From NCBI GenBank assembly GCA_035299065.1, contig DATGXI010000121.1, forward strand, positions 1-41,009: a stretch of DNA of 41,009 nucleotides, read 5' to 3'. Each line of letters begins with the position of its first letter. Positions within the stretch are counted from its first letter, which is position 1. Both the position numbers and the translations under genes were made by a program. Under the pieces are notes generated by a model that searched no databases, was not told the origin of the DNA, and worked only from the letters and a program-made list of their open reading frames with translations. Shown here one piece after another: positions 1 to 8,128 of the stretch. The DNA is from DASPJQ01 sp035299065. GTDB lineage: Bacteria; Bacteroidota; Bacteroidia; Flavobacteriales_D; UBA2798.

Positions 1-819
1 ACTCCTGAAGCAATTATTCTTTCATGTTTTGATCCTATTCGCAGGGAAATTGCACGTTTGGCGCTGCATCAACTGGTAAGTGACGGACGTATTCACCCGG
101 CACGCATCGAAGAAATTGTAGCCAAAACAAAAAATAAACTCGAAGAAGAAATTATTGAAACCGGTAAACGCACCTGCATTGACTTAGGTATTCATGGATT
201 GCATCCTGAATTAACACGTATGGTTGGGCGTATGAAATATCGTTCATCTTACGGACAAAATTTATTGCAGCACTCGCGCGAGGTAGCCAATTTGTGTGCA
301 ACCATGGCAGCCGAACTTGGACTGAATGTAAAAGCCGCAAAACGCGCAGGTTTATTACACGATATTGGAAAAGTTCCTGACGATGAACCGGAATTACCAC
401 ATGCTATTTTAGGAATGAAACTTGCCGAGAAATACGGTGAGAAACCTGACATTTGCAACGCCATTGGTGCGCATCACGATGAAATTGAAATGACAACATT
501 GATCTCACCCATTGTACAGGTATGTGACGCCATTTCGGGCGCACGTCCGGGTGCAAGGCGCGAGGTGGTTGAATCATACATTCAACGTATCAAAGATCTT
601 GAGAACCTAGCGTTGAGCTACCAGGGTGTAAATACTGCTTTTGCTATTCAGGCAGGCCGTGAATTAAGGGTCATGCTGGAGAGTGAAAAAGTTAGCGATG
701 CCGATGTGGACCGCCTGGCAATGGAAATATCTCAAAAAATACAAACTGAAATGACTTATCCGGGACAGGTAAAAATCACGGTAATTCGTGAGAAACGTGC
801 AGTTGGATACGCCAAATAA
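1..819 (+). CDS. rny: Ribonuclease Y, C-terminal part (gene cut by window edge)
   Basis: Membrane-anchored endoribonuclease that starts mRNA decay in many bacteria. The reading frame is open from base 1, so the gene begins upstream; what is present is the end of the KH domain (TPEAII, then FDPIRREIAR, the RNase Y signature just before the HD domain) and the complete HD metal-dependent phosphohydrolase domain. HD-domain metal ligands are visible in LLQHSREVA, LLHDIGK and AHHDEIE. The TTG at 58 is internal and is not a start. The N-terminal membrane helix and coiled coil lie outside the window. A strong intrinsic terminator follows 28 bases after the stop, so this is the end of its transcript. 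Identification is confident from the near-universal FDPIRREIARLAL and GRIHPARIEE motifs. Confidence 0.96.
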   Translation, partial: TPEAIILSCFDPIRREIARLALHQLVSDGRIHPARIEEIVAKTKNKLEEEIIETGKRTCIDLGIHGLHPELTRMVGRMKYRSSYGQNLLQHSREVANLCATMAAELGLNVKAAKRAGLLHDIGKVPDDEPELPHAILGMKLAEKYGEKPDICNAIGAHHDEIEMTTLISPIVQVCDAISGARPGARREVVESYIQRIKDLENLALSYQGVNTAFAIQAGRELRVMLESEKVSDADVDRLAMEISQKIQTEMTYPGQVKITVIREKRAVGYAK

Positions 820-847
820 AAATTATTCGTTTAGTAACGATTAAATC

Positions 848-883
848 AAAGGGCTCACCGAAAAAGTGAGCCTTTTGTATTTT
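848..883 (+). terminator. Intrinsic terminator after rny
   Basis: Bases 848-858 pair with 866-876 (core GGCTCAC/GTGAGCC plus flanking A-T pairs and one G-T wobble) around a 7-base loop. The stem is followed by a T-rich run. Confidence 0.85.
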
Positions 884-923
884 TTAATTAGTATATTCGC
901 CTTGAAACAGTTAATAAAAAAAT

Positions 924-1208
924 ATGAAGGCAGTATGGAACGATGCTGTTCTTGCAGAGAGCAAGGACATAGTAAACATTGAAGGAAATCCGTATTTCCC
1001 CGAATCAAGCATTAATAAACAATATTTCAAACCCAGCGATACGCATACCGAATGCCATTGGAAGGGAACCGCTTCTTATTATGACATACATGTGAATGGT
1101 GAAGTAAACAAAGACGCATGCTGGTATTATCCTGAACCGAAGGAATTGGCAAAGTCCATTAAAGGCCGGGTGGCTTTCTGGAAAGGTGTTAAAATTGTAA
1201 ACACGTAA
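924..1208 (+). CDS. DUF427 domain protein
   Basis: A 94-residue soluble protein of the DUF427 family. The family hallmarks are present: the N-terminal KAVWNDAVLAES strand, the ESSINKQYF segment, the CHWKGTASYY core and the C-terminal VAFWKGV. Length matches stand-alone family members. The biochemical function of the family is not established. It stands 12 bases upstream of egtB and reads in the same direction, so it is probably cotranscribed with egtB-egtD; whether it has a role in thiol metabolism is only suggested by this position. The ATG at 924 is the first in frame and gives the canonical family N-terminus. Confidence 0.88.
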   Translation: MKAVWNDAVLAESKDIVNIEGNPYFPESSINKQYFKPSDTHTECHWKGTASYYDIHVNGEVNKDACWYYPEPKELAKSIKGRVAFWKGVKIVNT

Positions 1209-1220
1209 ATCTGATTTTCT

Positions 1221-2411
1221 ATGCAAGTCGTAGATAAAGCTGAACTAAAAAATTCGACCCTCATCAAACGCTTCAGCGAAATACGTTCGCATTCGGTAAA
1301 CATTTGCAAACCTTTGCAGCATGAAGACTATGTGGTGCAGCCAACGGTTGACGTAAGTCCGCCTAAATGGCATCTTGCACATACCACCTGGTTTTGGGAA
1401 GAGTTTCTATTGAGTAAATACGTTGAAAATTATAAACGCTTTCACGCACGCTATGCGTTTTTATTTAACAGCTATTATGAAAGCGTTGGTCAGCGGGTTT
1501 TACGTTTGGACCGCGGTAATATGTCACGACCAACCGTTAACGAAATACTTGCTTACCGCGAATATGTAGACGAACACATGGTTAAGTTACTTGACAATGT
1601 ACCTTCAAAGGCAATACCACTCATTGAACTTGGATTAAACCATGAACAACAGCACCAGGAATTGTTGTATACCGACATTAAGTATATTTTGGGACACAAT
1701 CCGTTGTTTCCTGTTTATGATAGTAATTTCCCTGAATCGACTATACCACATGACAGGCCTTCGTGGATTCAAATTGCTGAAGGGAAATATGAAATTGGTT
1801 ATAAAGGAAACGAATTTTGCTTTGACAACGAATTGAGCGCTCACACAGTTTATTTATATACATTCGAAATAAGCGCAGAATTGGTCACCAATGGCGAATA
1901 CCTTGCTTTTATGGAAGATGGCGGGTATACCAATCCCATTTACTGGCATAGCGATGGGTGGACCTGGGTGAATGAAAACCACATTGATTCGCCATTGTAT
2001 TGGCATTACATGAATGGTGAGTGGAATCGATACGCTTTACGTGGATTGGAAAAAATTGATTTATATGACCCCGTAACACATATAAGTTTTTACGAGGCAG
2101 CAGCCTTTGCTGAGTGGAAAGGCATGCGTTTGCCAACCGAATTTGAATGGGAAGTAGCAAGTGATAAGTTTGCATGGGGACAACGTTGGGAACACACCAA
2201 TAGTGCTTATTTGCCTTATCCGGGTTTTGCAAAACCAGCCGGTGCAGTTGGTGAGTATAATGGAAAATTCATGATCAATCAAATGGTTTTACGTGGGGCC
2301 TCGGTAGCTACACCAAAAAATCATTCACGCAAAACGTACCGAAATTTTTTTCATCCACATTTACGCTGGCAATTTAATGGCATGCGTTTATGCAAAAAAC
2401 AAATTTTATGA
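1221..2411 (+). CDS. egtB: EgtB-type iron-dependent sulfoxide synthase (ergothioneine biosynthesis)
   Basis: Non-heme iron enzyme that couples oxygen-dependent C-S bond formation between trimethylhistidine (hercynine) and a thiol donor. The N-terminal DinB-like half carries the expected iron ligands: His51 in KWHLAHTTWF, and His141 and His145 in the HxxxHxE motif NHEQQHQELL. The C-terminal half is a formylglycine-generating-enzyme-like fold (about residues 175-393), ending in the typical RGASVATPKNHSRKTYRNFF and WQFNGMRLC. Full length at 396 residues. Its stop overlaps the egtD start (ATGA at 2408-2411), indicating translational coupling. No egtA or egtC gene is adjacent. In that setting some EgtB clades use cysteine directly instead of gamma-glutamylcysteine, but the donor cannot be read from the sequence with certainty. 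Confidence 0.92.
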   Translation: MQVVDKAELKNSTLIKRFSEIRSHSVNICKPLQHEDYVVQPTVDVSPPKWHLAHTTWFWEEFLLSKYVENYKRFHARYAFLFNSYYESVGQRVLRLDRGNMSRPTVNEILAYREYVDEHMVKLLDNVPSKAIPLIELGLNHEQQHQELLYTDIKYILGHNPLFPVYDSNFPESTIPHDRPSWIQIAEGKYEIGYKGNEFCFDNELSAHTVYLYTFEISAELVTNGEYLAFMEDGGYTNPIYWHSDGWTWVNENHIDSPLYWHYMNGEWNRYALRGLEKIDLYDPVTHISFYEAAAFAEWKGMRLPTEFEWEVASDKFAWGQRWEHTNSAYLPYPGFAKPAGAVGEYNGKFMINQMVLRGASVATPKNHSRKTYRNFFHPHLRWQFNGMRLCKKQIL

Positions 2412-3373
2412 TTTTATCTGAAACGTGTGTTGACTTAGTTGGTGGGGCAGTAAAAACAGGGCTTGAAAAATTTCCAAAAAGCCTGCCGTCATGGTTGTTT
2501 TACGATGAAAAAGGCGATGCCATTTTCCAGGCCATTATGAAAATGCCTGAATATTATTTAACCGGTTGTGAATTTGAAATTTTTGAATCGCATAAAAATG
2601 ATTTACTTAATGATTTTGCAGGAAATCAAAATCCGTTTAAACTGGTTGAACTGGGTGCTGGTGACGGATTAAAAACAGAAATATTGCTAAAACACTTTGT
2701 TTCAAAATTCGCTTCATTCAGTTATTATCCAATTGACGTGTCGGGAAACGTGCTGGAACAACTAGAAGAGCGCCTGAGCCGTTCAGTACCAAAATTGAAG
2801 GTAAATTCAATACGTGGCCAATATGAAACCGGCCTTCACAAAATTTCAAAAATGCCGGCCGAACGTATAGTATATATGTTTTTGGGTGCCAATATTGGAA
2901 ACTTCAGCATACAAAAAGCAAACGAATTTACAGGACAACTTGCCGGTGCCATGCATGAAAATGATTTGCTGGTAATTGGGTTTGACCTGAAAAAAGACCC
3001 GAACACCATTTTAGCGGCTTACAACGACAAAACAGGAATTACCCGTGATTTTAATTTAAACCTGTTGGTGCGCTTTAACAGGGAACTGCGTGCAAATTTT
3101 GATATAACCAGGTTTTACCACTACCCGACTTATGATCCGGCAACCGGCACAACAAAAAGTTATTTGATAAGTAAGGAAAAACAAACTGTATTTATAGAAG
3201 CCCTTGACCAAACCTTTTCGTTTGAAAAAGGTGAATACATACACACTGAAATTTCTCAAAAATTTGACATGAGCATGATTGCCGAAATAGCTGCTAAAAA
3301 TGGCCTTGAAATTGTCAATTGCTATTATGACAGCAGGAAGTATTTTGTGGATGTGGTGTTTCGAAAGAAATAG
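2408..3373 (+). CDS. egtD: L-histidine N-alpha-methyltransferase EgtD
   Basis: SAM-dependent enzyme that trimethylates the alpha-amino group of histidine to hercynine, the first step of ergothioneine synthesis. The protein shows the family N-terminus (FPKSLPSWLFYDEKGDAIFQAI, read as FPKSLPSWLF then YDEKGDAIF), the SAM-binding glycine motif ELGAGDG at residues 81-87, FLGANIGNF, and the C-terminal FSFEKGEYIHTE. I chose ATG 2408 (321 residues) over the in-frame ATG at 2390 because it overlaps the egtB stop as ATGA. The egtB-egtD pair is the minimal core for making ergothioneine or a close relative. Confidence 0.92.
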   Translation: MILSETCVDLVGGAVKTGLEKFPKSLPSWLFYDEKGDAIFQAIMKMPEYYLTGCEFEIFESHKNDLLNDFAGNQNPFKLVELGAGDGLKTEILLKHFVSKFASFSYYPIDVSGNVLEQLEERLSRSVPKLKVNSIRGQYETGLHKISKMPAERIVYMFLGANIGNFSIQKANEFTGQLAGAMHENDLLVIGFDLKKDPNTILAAYNDKTGITRDFNLNLLVRFNRELRANFDITRFYHYPTYDPATGTTKSYLISKEKQTVFIEALDQTFSFEKGEYIHTEISQKFDMSMIAEIAAKNGLEIVNCYYDSRKYFVDVVFRKK

Positions 3374-3448
3374 TTTCAAGCAAACGCAGTGTCCCTAAAT
3401 GTATTTAATTTTTTTTGTAACTTAGCTTTACGCTAACGTTATATAAAA

Positions 3449-4195
3449 ATGCCCAAATTCTCATTAAAATATTTAGCCGTGCTCGCTTGCTATTTTGCAA
3501 CTACAAGTTCTATTTCTCAATTTCGTTCCGACAAATGTGACACTACGACCAAAAAAGTTGTGCCCTCTATAATTAAAGACCCAACAATTCTTTCGTTTTT
3601 AGATTCTCTTCATAACCTTTCTTTAAGAAAGGACACTTCAGCGCTTTACAGGCTCATTGATGATGATATAGTAGGTATGACCATGTATGGATTAGATGGA
3701 AGAATCAGCTTAGGAAAATCGAACCTCGAAAGTTTTAAAATTGCTTTTTCTCTAAAAAAACCTGAGAATTCTTTTATATGGGATGCATTGGTTGACTTCA
3801 CAGAGTACAGGGTCGGTTTTATTTACATTTATGACAAACCAGATTCAATCCTTTCTCATCCTGGTATTACTTTGCTAAGCGATTGTTACGAGAGAGGATA
3901 CTGTTTACAAAAAAAAACCACTGTTCATGAAAATAGTGATCCGAACTCCAAAATCATAGGCTATTTGAATTGTGAAACAATTCGTTTGCCTCTCAATAAG
4001 AACTTATGCACTGATACCTGGCTGAATATGTCTAACACTTTACCTCTAAAATATAATATGGTAAAAATTTCATTACCTGATGGAACTTTAACTGGTTGGG
4101 TTAATGGAAAACACATATATCCGGAACATTTTAGGTTCACTATTGAAAAAAAGAATGGAAACTGGAAAATCATTTCATACTTTCCTCCAAGATAG
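3449..4195 (+). CDS. Secreted protein with a C-terminal SH3-like region, function unknown
   Basis: 248 residues beginning with a lysine and a hydrophobic stretch (LKYLAVLACYFATTSS) that looks like a signal peptide. The middle is not recognised. Residues about 145-225 resemble a bacterial SH3-like module: tandem hydrophobic strands with VHENSDPNSKIIGYL followed by DGTLTGWVNGKHIYP. The last strand, KKNGNWKIISYFPP, resembles the end of a cystatin/NTF2-like or lumazine-binding fold and could form one with the earlier part (LDSLHNLSLRKDTSALYRLI). Probably periplasmic. It stands alone, convergent with the ABC transporter genes. Function is not assigned. Confidence 0.72.
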   Translation: MPKFSLKYLAVLACYFATTSSISQFRSDKCDTTTKKVVPSIIKDPTILSFLDSLHNLSLRKDTSALYRLIDDDIVGMTMYGLDGRISLGKSNLESFKIAFSLKKPENSFIWDALVDFTEYRVGFIYIYDKPDSILSHPGITLLSDCYERGYCLQKKTTVHENSDPNSKIIGYLNCETIRLPLNKNLCTDTWLNMSNTLPLKYNMVKISLPDGTLTGWVNGKHIYPEHFRFTIEKKNGNWKIISYFPPR

Positions 4196-4224
4196 TATGC
4201 ACTAAGGCATTACTGTGAAAAAAA

Positions 4225-4265
4225 GCGAATCTTCTGCGTGATCCGCAAGATCTGCGCGCGATTTC
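4225..4265. repeat. Degenerate tandem CTGCGNGATC-type intergenic repeat
   Basis: The convergent intergenic space holds imperfect iterations of TCTGCGTGATCCGC and ATCTGCGCGCGATT. This resembles short dispersed intergenic repeats seen in Bacteroidota; I see no other copy in this window. Whether it is dispersed genome-wide cannot be told here. Confidence 0.4.
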
Positions 4266-5744
4266 CTAAGAACTCTTTTGCCTTAAATGCCGCGGCACAA
4301 GTAACCACTCAATCCATTCAAAAAACAACTCAATTAACACAGCAAGCACAGCGGCCGGAATGGCTCCCATTAAAATAAGTTGTGTATTGTTTAACGCCAG
4401 CCCTGTAACAATAAACTCTCCGAGTCCACCTGCACCAATAAACGCTGCCAATGTTGCCGTGCCTACGCTTATAACCGCTGCAGTACGAATACCGGTTAAA
4501 ATTACCGGCATGGCCAGGGGCATTTCCACCATCCACAATTTTTGTTTGGAATTTAATCCGATTGCTGTGGCCACTTTTTTCAATTGCGCATCAACTGCTC
4601 TTAATCCAGTTATGGTTCCACGCAGTACAGGCAGCAAAGCATATAAAAACAAGGCTACAACTGCCGGAACGGTTCCAATTCCCAACAAAGGAATCATTAA
4701 AGCCAGTAAAGCAATTGAAGGAATGGTTTGCAAAATTCCTGCTATATAAACCACCATTTTTGCCAGCATGGGATAATTGCGCAACCACATTCCCAACGGC
4801 AAACCAAACGCTATTGCCAGTAAAAGTGAAATCAATGTCAGTTTTAAATGTACAAGCGATTGTGTCAAAATATCGCCAAAACCATACCCATAATTGTTGG
4901 TTGTTTTATTCAGTAAGCCTTTCTTTACAAGGAATTCATTGGCCACTTCAGCATGGGTTTTATTGGCAAATAAGGCCTCAGCATTCATTTTCTGCATTTC
5001 TTTTTCTGAAACCAGGCCTTCCAGCTTTTTCAACACTTGTTTTGCCCCAGCATTAAGTTTTTGAGCATACAGGCTCAATGCATAGTAATCGGGAAAAAAA
5101 TGCCTGTCATCTTGCAAAACCACCAATTTATATTTTGCAATTTCACCATCAGTGGTGTACGCATCGGTTAAATCAATTTCGTTTTCAAGTATGGCTTTAT
5201 AGGCAAGGCCATGTTCAAGGCCGCGGGCTGATTGGGGTAAATTATAAACTGTTTTTAAATTTTCCCATCCGTCACGCCTTTTTATAAATTCATTGCTGAA
5301 ACCTATGCGTAATTCGGGGTAAGCAAGAATATCTGATATTTTTTTTAGGGCGCTTTTTTTACTTAAACCGGTAGATACTACCAATGCATAGGAATTCGAA
5401 AATCCATACGGTTTTGAGATTTCAAGGTCATATTTGGCAGCAAGGGTTTCTTTTAGCTGCGCTTCGTCTTTTAAATGCAGAATTTCCTCGGAGATGGTAC
5501 CTGTGTATTCAGGATAAACATCAATTTCTCCTGTTCGCAATGCCTCAAACGCTACCGAAGTACCTCCCAAATTAAATTTTCGTTCAACAATAAACCCATC
5601 GTTTTCCAACAGCTGGGAAATTAATTCAGCAAGAATATACCCTTCATTAAAATGTTTTGCACCCACTTTAATAACGGGTTTTTGTTGCGAAAAAGAAACC
5701 TTTGCAACCAATGAAAAAATCGCTATGTAAATAAGTTTCCTCAT
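4266..5744 (-). CDS. Osmolyte/quaternary-amine ABC transporter: substrate-binding protein fused to permease
   Basis: 492-residue fusion. Residues 1-19 are a signal peptide; about 20-270 form an OpuAC/ProX-type binding domain (VIKVGAKHFNEGYILAELI near the start, GEIDVYPEYTGTI, and NEIDLTDAYTTDGEIAKY). About residues 290-480 form a ProW/OpuB-type permease with several membrane helices and the ATPase-contact loop (AIGLNSKQKLWMVEMPLAMP). Expected substrates are glycine betaine, choline or similar. The order is unusual: well-known fusions such as lactococcal OpuABC have the permease first. Here the binding domain leads, so the signal peptide and then the first permease helix thread the membrane. 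It overlaps the ATPase gene by 4 bases (ATGA), so the pair is a two-gene importer operon. Confidence 0.9.
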   Translation of the reverse strand: MRKLIYIAIFSLVAKVSFSQQKPVIKVGAKHFNEGYILAELISQLLENDGFIVERKFNLGGTSVAFEALRTGEIDVYPEYTGTISEEILHLKDEAQLKETLAAKYDLEISKPYGFSNSYALVVSTGLSKKSALKKISDILAYPELRIGFSNEFIKRRDGWENLKTVYNLPQSARGLEHGLAYKAILENEIDLTDAYTTDGEIAKYKLVVLQDDRHFFPDYYALSLYAQKLNAGAKQVLKKLEGLVSEKEMQKMNAEALFANKTHAEVANEFLVKKGLLNKTTNNYGYGFGDILTQSLVHLKLTLISLLLAIAFGLPLGMWLRNYPMLAKMVVYIAGILQTIPSIALLALMIPLLGIGTVPAVVALFLYALLPVLRGTITGLRAVDAQLKKVATAIGLNSKQKLWMVEMPLAMPVILTGIRTAAVISVGTATLAAFIGAGGLGEFIVTGLALNNTQLILMGAIPAAVLAVLIELFFEWIEWLLVPRHLRQKSS

Positions 5745-6451
5745 CCCTGCAGATACAAGGGTTTTATGGACATTAATTTTTCTTTATTTCCTGTCTCACG
5801 CACAACACCGTTTTCAATCCACACAAATTCATCGGCCAGCCTTACCGCTTCATCAAAATCATGTGTAATTAAAATAATTGTGCGCGCATTTCGTTTTTGT
5901 AAATCCTCTACATAGGTATAAAGCGACTGTTTTGTGACATAATCCAGCGAAGCAAAGGGCTCATCCATTAACAAAACCGGTGGTTCTAAAAAAAGTGCGC
6001 GGCATAACCCGACACGTTGTTGTTCACCTCCCGACAATTCATGCGGGTATTTTTCTTTATACGAAAGTGGCAATAAACTTATGTTCATGAGCTCATCAAC
6101 CCGTGCATGCATTTCACGCTCATCCATACCCGTTAGTTGACCAAGCAATGAAATATTTTTTGCTACGCGCATGTGCGGAAATAATCCCGTGTGCTGAATA
6201 ACAAAACCTGTTTTTAAACGCAGTGCCTGAATAGTGGAATCGTTTACTTCATCATTTCCCACTAAAATTCTGCCCGATTTTGCTTTTTTGAGTCCATTTA
6301 TTACTTGCAACATGGTCGATTTTCCACTTCCGCTTCGGCCCAAAACAGCCGTAACCGCCCCCTTTGAAAAGGTATGCGAAACCCTGTCAAGCACGGTTTT
6401 ACTGCCATAGGCGCAAACAACGTTTTCGACCCTAATTTCCAATCCTTCCAT
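5741..6451 (-). CDS. ABC transporter ATPase for osmolyte uptake (OpuA/ProV-like)
   Basis: 236-residue ATP-binding subunit powering the fused transporter encoded just downstream. Walker A is GRSGSGKST at residues 38-46, the Q-loop is near Gln86 (FVIQHTGLFPH), the signature LSGGEQQRV is at 139-147 and Walker B ends with Asp163-Glu164 in LLMDEPFASLD, followed by the switch histidine in LITHDFDEA. It lacks the C-terminal CBS pair that many ProV/OpuAA proteins use to sense ionic strength, so regulation by that route is not expected. The stop codon overlaps the start of the fused permease gene as ATGA. First gene of the operon. Confidence 0.93.
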   Translation of the reverse strand: MEGLEIRVENVVCAYGSKTVLDRVSHTFSKGAVTAVLGRSGSGKSTMLQVINGLKKAKSGRILVGNDEVNDSTIQALRLKTGFVIQHTGLFPHMRVAKNISLLGQLTGMDEREMHARVDELMNISLLPLSYKEKYPHELSGGEQQRVGLCRALFLEPPVLLMDEPFASLDYVTKQSLYTYVEDLQKRNARTIILITHDFDEAVRLADEFVWIENGVVRETGNKEKLMSIKPLYLQG

Positions 6452-6566
6452 GATTTTTAAATATAAGGCTTAATTTACTCAGGAAAACCCTTGATTTTCA
6501 GGCCTAAATTTCTTTGCGTTCCAAGCCACAATCCCTGATTTTTACCCCTTGCCTCATTAATTTTTC

Positions 6567-6574
6567 TACCTTTG
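6567..6574 (+). promoter_or_regulatory. Bacteroidota-type -7 element for guaB
   Basis: TACCTTTG matches the TAnnTTTG consensus and lies 17 bases before the guaB ATG. No TTG occurs at the ideal 19-base distance; the nearest (6549-6551) is 15 bases upstream. Confidence 0.5.
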
Positions 6575-6591
6575 CCCAATTTTTAAAACGC

Positions 6592-8064
6592 ATGAGTAAT
6601 TCCACCGATAAATTCATTGGCGAAGGCCTCACCTACGATGACGTATTGTTAGTGCCCGCTTATTCTGATGTGCTTCCACGTGAAGTAAATTTAAAGACCC
6701 GTTTTTCACGCAACATTGTTCTCAATATCCCGGTTGTGTCAGCTGCAATGGATACTGTTACCGAAAGTGCCATGGCCATTGCTTTGGCCCAGCAAGGCGG
6801 AATTGGTGTCATTCACAAAAACATGACCATTGAAATGCAGGCAGCTGAAGTGCGTAAAGTAAAACGCAGCGAAAGCGGAATGATACAGGACCCCGTTACG
6901 GTTCCCGTTACAGCAACAATGGGCGATGCTTTAAAATTAATGGCCGAAAATAAAATTGGCGGTATCCCGGTAATTGATGCAAACAATAAACTGGTAGGCA
7001 TTGTAACCAACCGTGATTTGCGATTTGAAAAAAATCACCTCAAGCCAATTGCCGAGATCATGACCTCTGAAAACCTGATAACGGCTAATGAGAGTGTAGA
7101 CCTGGTACAGGCTGAAACAATTTTGCAGGGACATAAAATTGAAAAATTACCTGTGGTTGACAAGAACAATAAGTTAATTGGTCTTATTACATTTCGCGAT
7201 ATCATAAAATTAAAAGAGCAGCCAAATGCATGCAAAGACCATTTGGGACGTTTGCGTGTTGCTGCCGCTGTTGGTGTAACACATGACACCATTGACCGCA
7301 TTACTGCTTTAAAAAATGCAGGCGTTGATGCCATTGTAATTGATACCGCCCATGGACATTCAAAAGGAGTAATAGAGATGTTGAAAAAAGTTAAGTCAAC
7401 ATTCAAAGAACTGGAAGTTGTTGTTGGAAATGTTGCCACTGCCGAAGCTGCAAAAGATTTGATTGCAGCCGGTGCTGACGGAATAAAAGTTGGAATTGGC
7501 CCGGGTTCAATTTGCACCACGCGTATTATTGCCGGTGTAGGCGTGCCCCAACTATCAGCCGTAATGATGGCACTCAAAGGTACCGAGGGAAGTGGCATTC
7601 CAATTATTGCCGATGGTGGAATTCGTTTCACAGGTGATGTTGTGAAAGCACTTGCCGGTGGTGCCGCTTGTGTTATGATTGGCTCGATGTTTGCCGGTAC
7701 CGAAGAATCGCCAGGGGAAACAACTATTTTTGAAGGGCGAAAATTCAAATCGTACAGGGGAATGGGATCGTTGGAGGCCATGCAGCAAGGCTCAAAAGAC
7801 AGGTATTTCCAGGACATGGAAGACGACATTAAAAAGCTTGTTCCTGAGGGAATTGCAGGTCGGGTTCCATTTAAAGGTCACCTGAAGGAAGTAATTCACC
7901 AGATTGCTGGCGGATTAAGGGCCGGTATGGGTTATTGCGGAGCAAAAGATATTGAGGCCCTTAAAAAAGCACAATTTATTCGCATCACACTTGCTGGAAT
8001 TAAGGAAAGCCACCCCCACAATGTATCAATTACCTCAGAAGCGCCTAATTACAGCGCTGTATAA
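6592..8064 (+). CDS. guaB: Inosine-5'-monophosphate dehydrogenase
   Basis: Oxidises IMP to XMP with NAD, the committed step of guanine nucleotide synthesis. The start at 6592 gives 490 residues, the usual length, beginning with FIGEGLTYDDVLLVPA; an upstream TTG at 6514 would add residues encoded by the promoter region and is rejected. The catalytic cysteine is Cys308 in GPGSICTTR, preceded by the GIKVGIGPGS phosphate loop. A pair of CBS domains interrupts the barrel at about residues 97-215 and is the usual allosteric adenine/guanine nucleotide sensor. The mobile flap and the GSLEAMQ/EGIAGRVPFKG region are intact. Single gene with its own promoter-like element. Confidence 0.97.
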   Translation: MSNSTDKFIGEGLTYDDVLLVPAYSDVLPREVNLKTRFSRNIVLNIPVVSAAMDTVTESAMAIALAQQGGIGVIHKNMTIEMQAAEVRKVKRSESGMIQDPVTVPVTATMGDALKLMAENKIGGIPVIDANNKLVGIVTNRDLRFEKNHLKPIAEIMTSENLITANESVDLVQAETILQGHKIEKLPVVDKNNKLIGLITFRDIIKLKEQPNACKDHLGRLRVAAAVGVTHDTIDRITALKNAGVDAIVIDTAHGHSKGVIEMLKKVKSTFKELEVVVGNVATAEAAKDLIAAGADGIKVGIGPGSICTTRIIAGVGVPQLSAVMMALKGTEGSGIPIIADGGIRFTGDVVKALAGGAACVMIGSMFAGTEESPGETTIFEGRKFKSYRGMGSLEAMQQGSKDRYFQDMEDDIKKLVPEGIAGRVPFKGHLKEVIHQIAGGLRAGMGYCGAKDIEALKKAQFIRITLAGIKESHPHNVSITSEAPNYSAV

Positions 8065-8128
8065 ATGTTAATTTTTTTAAACGAATAAAATTAAAAACAA
8101 GCATATACGTTATTTTTAACCTTTCAAA

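Noticed and set aside
4360..5056. Plus-strand open frames within the transporter fusion
   Set aside because: Antisense to the conserved permease; no start signal or family match.
7035..7829. Long minus-strand open frame of 264 residues inside guaB
   Set aside because: It lies wholly antisense to the conserved IMP dehydrogenase gene and looks like a mirrored shadow with no family resemblance.
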